Shown here: positions 16,115 to 20,664 of the stretch, in pieces | Layout: each line of letters starts with the position of its first letter | How positions within the stretch are numbered: position 1 is the first letter of the stretch | Source: JAEUMW01 sp039807745 | GTDB taxonomy: Bacteria > Pseudomonadota > Gammaproteobacteria > Burkholderiales > JAEUMW01 | Assembly: GCA_039807745.1 (NCBI GenBank) | Contig: JBDHRV010000057.1 | Location: forward strand, 1-20,664 | Reading direction: 5' to 3' | Length of the DNA: 20,664 nucleotides | Made by a program: the position numbers and the translations under genes | Notes under the pieces: model-generated | Told to the model about the DNA's origin: nothing | The model's input: the letters and a program-made list of their open reading frames with translations, nothing else | Database searches by the model: none

Positions 16115-17002
16115 TCAAGCCGCCGCCGCGACCGGCGCGCACATCGGAAAGCCGAGGCGCTCGCGCGAGTCGTAGTACGCCTGCGCGACGAGACGTGCCA
16201 GAGCACGCACGCGACCGATGTAGGCCGCGCGCTCCGTCACCGAGATCGCGCCGCGGGCGTCGAGCAGGTTGAAGGTGTGGGAGCACTTCAGGACCATCTC
16301 GTAACCGGGCAGCGCGAGGCCCGACTCGATCAGCCGCTTCGCCTCCGCCTCGTACTCGTTGAACTGCCGGAAGAGGAGCGGCACGTTGCTCTGCTCGAAG
16401 TTGTAGGTCGACTGCTCCACTTCGTTCTGGTGATAGACGTCGCGATAGGTGAGGTCCCCGGTCCAGACGAGGTCGAACACGTTCTCCACCCCCTGCAGGT
16501 ACATGGCGAGCCGCTCCAGCCCGTAGGTAATCTCGCCCAGCACCGGCCGGCACGCGAGGCTGCCGACTTCCTGGAAATAAGTGAACTGGGTCACTTCCAT
16601 TCCGTTCAGCCACACCTCCCAGCCGAGCCCCCACGCGCCGAGCGTCGGCGATTCCCAGTCGTCCTCGACGAAGCGGATGTCGTTCACCTGCGGGTCGATG
16701 CCGAGCACTTCGAGCGACTCGAGATAGAGATCCTGGATCTTCGGCGGCGAGGGCTTCAACACCACCTGATACTGATAATAGTGCTGGAGTCGGTTCGGGT
16801 TCTCGCCGTAGCGGCCGTCCTTGGGCCGCCGCGAAGGCTGTACGTAGGCAGCGCGCCACGGTTCGGGCCCGATCGCGCGCAGAAACGTCGCGGTGTGGAA
16901 CGTGCCCGCGCCCATCTCCATGTCGTAAGGCTGGAGCAGGGCGCAGCCCTGCCGGTCCCAGAAGTCTTGCAGGCGCAGGATGATCTGCTGAAAGGTAAGC
17001 AT
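16115..17002 (-). CDS. glyQ: Glycyl-tRNA synthetase alpha subunit
   Basis: Alpha chain of the heterotetrameric glycyl-tRNA synthetase, carrying the class II catalytic site; 295 residues, normal length. Characteristic blocks are MLTFQQIILRLQDFWDRQGC, AAYVQPSRRPKDGRYGENPN, WEVWLNGMEVTQFTYFQEVG and EITYGLERLAMYLQ (motif 3 with the ATP-binding Arg). The frame is open upstream to 17230, but homologues start at MLTFQQ, so I use ATG 17002. There is no clear Shine-Dalgarno before it. It lies 40 bases after the lnt stop and has a promoter candidate in that gap, so it may be expressed independently of lnt. Confidence 0.98.
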   Translation of the reverse strand: MLTFQQIILRLQDFWDRQGCALLQPYDMEMGAGTFHTATFLRAIGPEPWRAAYVQPSRRPKDGRYGENPNRLQHYYQYQVVLKPSPPKIQDLYLESLEVLGIDPQVNDIRFVEDDWESPTLGAWGLGWEVWLNGMEVTQFTYFQEVGSLACRPVLGEITYGLERLAMYLQGVENVFDLVWTGDLTYRDVYHQNEVEQSTYNFEQSNVPLLFRQFNEYEAEAKRLIESGLALPGYEMVLKCSHTFNLLDARGAISVTERAAYIGRVRALARLVAQAYYDSRERLGFPMCAPVAAAA

Positions 17003-17004
17003 CG

Positions 17005-17039
17005 CGGTAGAGCCGGGAAGGGAAGGCGCGATTCTACCG
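17005..17039. repeat. Inverted repeat around the glyQ -10 box
   Basis: Arms TCTACCG (17033-17039) and CGGTAGA (17005-17011) are perfect 7-base inverted copies with 21 bases between them. The upstream arm overlaps the TAGAAT box and the other ends 2 bases before the start codon. It could be a DNA-level operator or an mRNA hairpin; chance is not excluded. Confidence 0.35.
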
Positions 17040-17060
17040 GCCTCACGGCAACCGGGGCAA
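17031..17060 (-). promoter_or_regulatory. Candidate glyQS promoter
   Basis: On the - strand TTGCCC (17060-17055, 4/6) and TAGAAT (17036-17031, 5/6) are 18 bases apart, overlapping the last codons of lnt. Predicted +1 is near 17024, giving a leader of about 22 bases. The bases after the -10 (CGCGCC) are GC-only, the kind of discriminator seen in growth-rate or stringently controlled translation genes; that control is inference. Confidence 0.45.
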
Positions 17061-18578
17061 AGGGGCCGCTTTCGAGCGCGCAACCAGCGCTGCCGCGAGC
17101 ACCACCCCGCACAGCACGAGCACGCCGTAGTTGCCGATGCGCACGAAGGGTGTCGCGCCGGTGTAGCCCTGCACCTCGGTCCGCACGATCGCCTCGGTAA
17201 AGGGTTTGGCGATCGCCTGGATGCGACCACGGGGATCGATCGCCGCTGTCATGCCCGTGTTGGTGGCGCGCAGCATGGGCCGTCCGGTTTCGAGTGCGCG
17301 CATCTGGCTGATCTGCAGGTGCTGCGCGGGCGCGAGCGAATCGCCGAACCACGCGACGTTGCTCGCGTTCACGAGCAGAGTCGCCTCCGGCAGCTGGCGG
17401 ATGATCTCCTCGCCGAAGAGATCCTCGTAGCAGATGTTCACCGCCACCTTCTGCCCGGCGACCGCGAGCGGTTGCTGACCCAGCGCGCCGCGCGAGAAGT
17501 CGAGCAGCGGAATCGCGACCGTCTCGACGAACCAGCCGAACAGCGATTTCAGCGGCACGAACTCGCCGAACGGCACGAGGTGGTGTTTGCGATACGTCTG
17601 CTGCGGCGATGTGCCGAACGAGATCACGCTGTTGAAGTACTCGTCCTTGCCGGCCCCATACTCGGGCAGACCGATGAGCACGTCGGCGCCCTTTGCGCTC
17701 GCGTGTGCCGCGATGCGCGCGAGGTAGTCCGGCGGGATGTCCTGGAGGTAGAGCGGCAGCGCGGTTTCCGGCAGCACGATGAGGCGGCTGTCGGTGGATT
17801 CTATGAGGCGCAGATACGTGTCGAGCGTCGCGCGCACCTGGTCCTCGCGCCACTTCATCTCCTGCGGGATGTTGCCCTGGATCAGGCTCACGCTCACCGG
17901 CTCGCCGAGTGGACGGGTCCACTCGTGCGATTTGAGCGTCGCGCCGCCGCTCCAGAGCACGGCGAGCCCGGCGATCGCGGCGAGCGCCTGGCGGCTCCGG
18001 CGCAGGCGCCAGGCAAGATAGACGAGTCCCGCGGACAGAGTGGTGGCGAGCGAGACGCCGTAGACGCCGAGCACCGGCGCGAATCCCGCGAGCGGGCTCG
18101 CCGGCGCTTGCGAGTAGCCGATGGCGAGCCATGGAAACCCCGTGAAGTACCAGCCGCGGATCCACTCGGAGAGTGCCCACATGGCGGGGAAAGCGAGCAG
18201 CGCGCGGGTGATCGTGGTCCTGCCGACAACCCCCGCGGCGAGACACGCGAGCCCGGGACACAGCGCCAGCAGCACGCACAGGAGAAATGCAGCGAGCGCC
18301 GCGAGCGGTGCCGGCATCGCGCCGAAATCGTGCAGGCTCACGTAGACCCACGACACGCCGCCCAGGAAACAGCCGAGCCCCCACGAGAGGCCGAGCAGGA
18401 AGCGCGCGGCATGTTTCGTTGTTCGCTCGCACAGACCGATGAGAACGGCCAGCGTCAGGACCGGCAGGGGGAAGAGATAGAGCGGCGCGAAGCCGGCAAC
18501 CGTGACCGCCCCGATGCCAAAGGCGAGGGCGAGATCACGGAACGCAGGCAAGCGCGACTTGCGGGTCGCGCCGGGCAT
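17043..18578 (-). CDS. lnt: Apolipoprotein N-acyltransferase
   Basis: Inner-membrane enzyme that adds the third acyl chain to the N-terminal Cys of lipoproteins, needed for Lol-dependent sorting; 511 residues (E. coli Lnt 512). Six or more membrane segments fill residues 10-205, followed by a periplasmic nitrilase-like domain and a last helix near the C-terminus (VLVLCGVVLAAALVA). The catalytic triad is visible: Glu271 in VLPETALPLY, Lys331 in YRKHHLVPFGEF and Cys383 in NICYEDLFGE. ATG 18578 gives the family length; a GTG at 18602 would add 8 residues, and neither has a good ribosome site. It normally follows corC directly; here about 2 kb of other DNA intervenes, so its promoter supply has probably changed. 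Confidence 0.96.
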   Translation of the reverse strand: MPGATRKSRLPAFRDLALAFGIGAVTVAGFAPLYLFPLPVLTLAVLIGLCERTTKHAARFLLGLSWGLGCFLGGVSWVYVSLHDFGAMPAPLAALAAFLLCVLLALCPGLACLAAGVVGRTTITRALLAFPAMWALSEWIRGWYFTGFPWLAIGYSQAPASPLAGFAPVLGVYGVSLATTLSAGLVYLAWRLRRSRQALAAIAGLAVLWSGGATLKSHEWTRPLGEPVSVSLIQGNIPQEMKWREDQVRATLDTYLRLIESTDSRLIVLPETALPLYLQDIPPDYLARIAAHASAKGADVLIGLPEYGAGKDEYFNSVISFGTSPQQTYRKHHLVPFGEFVPLKSLFGWFVETVAIPLLDFSRGALGQQPLAVAGQKVAVNICYEDLFGEEIIRQLPEATLLVNASNVAWFGDSLAPAQHLQISQMRALETGRPMLRATNTGMTAAIDPRGRIQAIAKPFTEAIVRTEVQGYTGATPFVRIGNYGVLVLCGVVLAAALVARSKAAPLPRLP

Positions 18579-18721
18579 TAGGAAATCTTCGGGGGGTTGC
18601 ACGCGGAGATGGACGTTGCGGATGGTCTACCGTATCCTGTGTCCTTGGCTAGGGACAAAATTCGACTCCATGTCGTGTGGCCTGCGGATCTCGATGCGTA
18701 GGCCCTATATCCCCGGCCTTC
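18579..18721. other. Unassigned spacer between lnt and the DUF3800 remnant
   Basis: A 143-base stretch without a recognisable gene. It holds an 18-base hairpin (18640-18657; TGTCC/GGACA arms extended by two further pairs). On the - strand there is a weak promoter-like pair, TTGTCC with GATACG 16 bases on, that could serve lnt. I checked it for a tRNA remnant (an att site) and could not fold one. Its origin, host or islet, is unclear. Confidence 0.4.
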
Positions 18722-19539
18722 CTATTCCTCGAAAGCCGCCAAGTTGAGCGGCTTTCTTTTTGTGAAGAAGACCCCCCGCTTCCCATCCTCCACCCGATCC
18801 AGGTCGTGGATCTCGCCGACTTGCGGCCAGATCAATTCCAGAAACCGTTCCTCGCGGCGCTCATAGAACCGTTGCAGTGCCCACAGGTAATAATCCAGGC
18901 TTGTAAGCCGACGCACTTCGGCGGCGTGCTTGAAACGACGTTGTTCTTCCCCGGATGGGCGAAACCGAAACTCCGTTCGAAGGCCTTAGCCGCCTCTTCC
19001 AGTGCGGCGCGGAACGCGGCGTTCCTGGACTTGTTGCCCCGCGTGGCAAAACAGATATGGACGTCGTCGGCCATGTGGTGCAGTTTGCGGAAGAGCTCCT
19101 TTACCAGCAGGTCGTACTGTTCGTCTTGCCGATAGCGATAGATCGCATCACGTTCGTTCTGCTGCTGCACATAGGTCGCGAGATCACGCTTGTCGCGGAC
19201 CACCGCATAAAAGCGGAGGTCCTTCCTTAGTAGCAGCTTGAAGACTTCCCTGCGAATCTCGGGAAGATCATCCTTGGCGTGGAACGCAACGGCCGTCTTG
19301 CGGTTCTTTGGTTGCATAGACGGTACATCCTTGAAATACGGATCGGCCAGAAGCTCGGCCCGAAGCGCCTCGAGGTCACGCTCTACCTCGGCCGGCTCGT
19401 CGATCTCCATCTTGCCGAGAATGAAGTAGTTCGAACAGCCGTCTTCGTTGACGATGATGCGACCCTTTCGGTTGAACAACGTTGGATCGCCTGCCTCATC
19501 GACGAAATAGTGAATGGTTTCCTTGCCGGCCTCGGGCAT
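18722..19539 (-). pseudogene. DUF3800 family protein gene, broken by a one-base frameshift
   Basis: The first 214 residues run from ATG 19539 and begin with the DUF3800 motif HYFVDEAGD (Asp14, Glu15). After PKCVGLQA the frame drifts to WIITCGHCN and ends. The true continuation, LDYYLWALQRFYERREERFL and on to the stop at 18722, is in another frame. Inserting one base at about 18898/18899 would restore CVGLQA-LDYYLWALQ and a protein of about 272 residues. The break is not in a homopolymer. DUF3800 proteins are predicted RNase H-like-fold enzymes of uncertain role, often found on mobile or defence islands. The start is 7 bases after the stop of the S24 fusion gene, so they formed one transcript. 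A real inactivating deletion and a sequencing error are both possible. Confidence 0.75.
18731..18761 (+). terminator. Strong + strand rho-independent terminator
   Basis: Arms GAAAGCCGC (18731-18739) and GCGGCTTTC (18748-18756) form a perfect 9-base stem with an 8-base loop, followed by five T (18757-18761). It points against the operon and lies inside the last codons of the DUF3800 remnant. On the - strand no T-run follows, so it should act only on + strand transcripts. Confidence 0.8.
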
Positions 19540-19546
19540 CGATCAG

Positions 19547-20527
19547 CTACTCTTCAGGGCCCTGATGTTTCGATTCGCCCGACAGCACCGCAACCAGCTC
19601 AGCGATCACCTGTAGCGCCCCTTCGCCATCGCTCGTCAGTACGATCGGGTCGAAGTCCGGGTTGAGCGGCTTGAGCGTGATGCGCTCGTGTCGCGAGCGG
19701 TCGCCCTCTCCTGCCTTTTCGCTCTCGTACCGTTTGACGGCGTACCGCTGGCCGGTCTCGGGGTCGGTGCTGTCGCGAAGCTGGACGAGCACGATCTTGC
19801 CCTGGCGCGTGCCTTCGACCGGGGTGCGCAAGAGGCAGAACGCGCCGTCCGGAATCGCGGGCTCCATCGACTTGCCGACGACCTGGGCGACGAACATGCC
19901 CTTGCGCAGGCCATGGCGCGACTCGACCGCAACCCACTCGAAGCCGTCGTCATCGACGTGCTGGGGATCGCTGAACGCGCCCGCGGCTGCCTTGAGCGGG
20001 ACCAGCGGCACGCAGGCGACGTAGTGCTCCCCGGGCTTCGGCTCGACGGTGCGCGGGCGGAACGGGATGACCTTGGCGGGCGCGGCCTTGGCCTCGCCAG
20101 TCTGGAACGCCCCCGGCCAGCCGCCGTGCTGCTCGACGACCTTGTCGATCTCCTGCATCAGGCGGATGGTCTCGGAGAGGGCGACGACGATCTTCTGGTA
20201 GTGGGCGATGTCGTCCTTCGAGAGCTTGCGGCCCGCTTTTCGTCGGTCATCTAGCCACTTCTTGCAAACCTGGTAGCCGCCGATGTGGAAGTTCCACACC
20301 GCCTCGCGGACGCCCTTGAAGCCGGTGGTCTGCGCCTTGTCCAGCCAGACGGTGTTCCTGGACCAGGAAACTTTCTCGACTTCGGGGGCGCGACGGCCGA
20401 GGTACTCGGTGATGGGGTGGTCGAGCTTGGGTGACTCGCCGAAATCGCACTGACCGAGGCGAGAGGGAATGGGTTGTCGTAACTCTGCGCGAAGCCATGA
20501 CGGTTGCAAAAAAGCGTGGGGCTGCAC
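19547..20527 (-). CDS. Type ISP restriction-enzyme C-terminal fragment fused to an S24 (LexA/UmuD-like) peptidase domain
   Basis: A 326-residue frame with two unlike parts. Residues ~28-141 (ESPKLDHPITEYLGRRAPEV ... AVWNFHIGGYQV ... KLSKDDIAHYQKIV ... QHGGWPGAF) resemble the extreme C-terminus of type ISP restriction-modification enzymes, normally the tail of a very large helicase-methylase protein. The nuclease, helicase and methylase parts are all missing. After a Pro/Lys linker, residues ~168-300 look like an S24 autoprotease: a candidate cleavage site Ala182-Gly183 in KAAAGAF, nucleophile Ser220 in GKSMEP, and Lys265 in YAVKRY. Spacing Gly to Ser is 37 residues (34-35 in LexA/UmuD) and Ser to Lys 45 (37 there), owing to a longer loop. 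No helix-turn-helix is seen. The GTG at 20527 has no well-spaced ribosome site and the frame is open back to a TGA near 20564, so the true start is uncertain. It may be a decayed or novel fusion; expression is not assured. Confidence 0.6.
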   Translation of the reverse strand: MQPHAFLQPSWLRAELRQPIPSRLGQCDFGESPKLDHPITEYLGRRAPEVEKVSWSRNTVWLDKAQTTGFKGVREAVWNFHIGGYQVCKKWLDDRRKAGRKLSKDDIAHYQKIVVALSETIRLMQEIDKVVEQHGGWPGAFQTGEAKAAPAKVIPFRPRTVEPKPGEHYVACVPLVPLKAAAGAFSDPQHVDDDGFEWVAVESRHGLRKGMFVAQVVGKSMEPAIPDGAFCLLRTPVEGTRQGKIVLVQLRDSTDPETGQRYAVKRYESEKAGEGDRSRHERITLKPLNPDFDPIVLTSDGEGALQVIAELVAVLSGESKHQGPEE

Positions 20528-20580
20528 CGCCTCGAATTCGGCGTGCCGAGATTGACTTTCGGCTCAAGATCAATAGGACA

Positions 20581-20664
20581 CTACCCTTCCTTCACCCGCT
20601 CGACCCGCAGCACGTGCAGGCGGCGGCTGTCGGCCCGCAGCACACGGAAGCTCAAGCCATCGAT
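20581..20664 (-). CDS. corC: CorC/HlyC-type CBS protein, last 27 codons
   Basis: The right edge, read on the - strand, encodes IDGLSFRVLRADSRRLHVLR followed by VERVKEG and a TAG stop. This matches the end of the CorC_HlyC transporter-associated domain, whose terminal strands typically read (D)GxxFxVLRADSRRxHxL. CorC is a CBS-domain protein linked to Mg/Co efflux and is the gene normally just upstream of lnt in proteobacteria. Its end here, with lnt 2 kb away on the same strand, marks the insertion point of the islet. The rest lies outside the window. The short match is distinctive, and operon position supports it. Confidence 0.75.
   Translation of the reverse strand: MDGLSFRVLRADSRRLHVLRVERVKEG

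Larger units (their letters stand above)
18600..20580. mobile_element. Probable horizontally acquired islet splitting corC from lnt
   Basis: Between the corC stop (20581) and lnt lies about 2 kb holding a type ISP restriction-enzyme tail fused to an S24 protease domain and a broken DUF3800 gene, none of which belongs to this envelope operon. Parts look compositionally different: 31 of 60 bases are G/C at 19081-19140 against 39 of 60 at 17161-17220 in lnt, although other islet lines are closer to the host value. No integrase, transposase, clear terminal repeats or target duplication were found, so the ends are approximate and the mechanism unknown. The truncated 5' end and frameshift indicate decay. 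Confidence 0.55.

Noticed and set aside
17319..18581. 420-codon + strand frame antisense to lnt
   Set aside because: Charged, Arg/Glu-rich shadow of Lnt, without domains or a start context.
18600..18730. tRNA or tmRNA remnant acting as an attachment site (a TTCGACTCC-like T-loop at 18661-18669)
   Set aside because: The flanking bases do not form a T stem, no acceptor or anticodon arm is found, and there is no CCA end.

Overview
The window is GC-rich chromosomal DNA from a Gram-negative bacterium, most likely a betaproteobacterium. The reasons are the gene order corC/lnt/glyQ/glyS/gmhB/plsC/YgjP-type peptidase, the adjacent lptM-lysA pair, a lysine/alanine-rich histone H1-like protein, and a PlsC of the KHQSxWE type. 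The lineage is inferred from gene content and order, not from a database match. Coding density is high and no gap exceeds 300 bases.

Left part, + strand (1-4885): the 3' end of mtgA (peptidoglycan glycosyltransferase); then a tight run of mgtE (magnesium transporter), a lipoprotein alpha/beta-hydrolase and an MDR-family oxidoreductase; then a separate FkbM-like methyltransferase behind a TAGAAT promoter candidate. It converges on a small membrane protein read from the - strand.

Middle, - strand (4907-10163): a two-gene RND efflux operon (adaptor lipoprotein, then inner-membrane pump) followed by the small membrane protein. Upstream of it is a histone H1-like gene that ends in a clear rho-independent terminator.

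Right part, - strand (10375-18578): an envelope and translation cluster. Read in the direction of transcription it is lnt, glyQ, glyS, gmhB, plsC, a YgjP-type metallopeptidase, then lptM-lysA. Most junctions are 3-4 base overlaps or very short gaps. lptM has a perfect TATAAT placed so that transcription should start on its own ATG, predicting a leaderless mRNA. Lnt, LptM, GmhB and PlsC all serve lipoprotein, LPS or phospholipid synthesis.

Far right (about 18.6-20.58 kb): the most unusual region. The last 27 codons of corC, normally directly upstream of lnt, are at 20581-20664. About 2 kb of apparently foreign DNA separates them from lnt. This islet carries an open frame that joins the C-terminal specificity region of a type ISP restriction-modification enzyme to an S24 (LexA/UmuD-like) autoprotease domain, then a DUF3800 gene broken by a one-base frameshift. 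Near lnt it has a strong + strand terminator with no gene to serve. I read it as a decayed defence-island fragment in a housekeeping operon; the methylase-tail/S24 fusion is the best candidate for something not well described.
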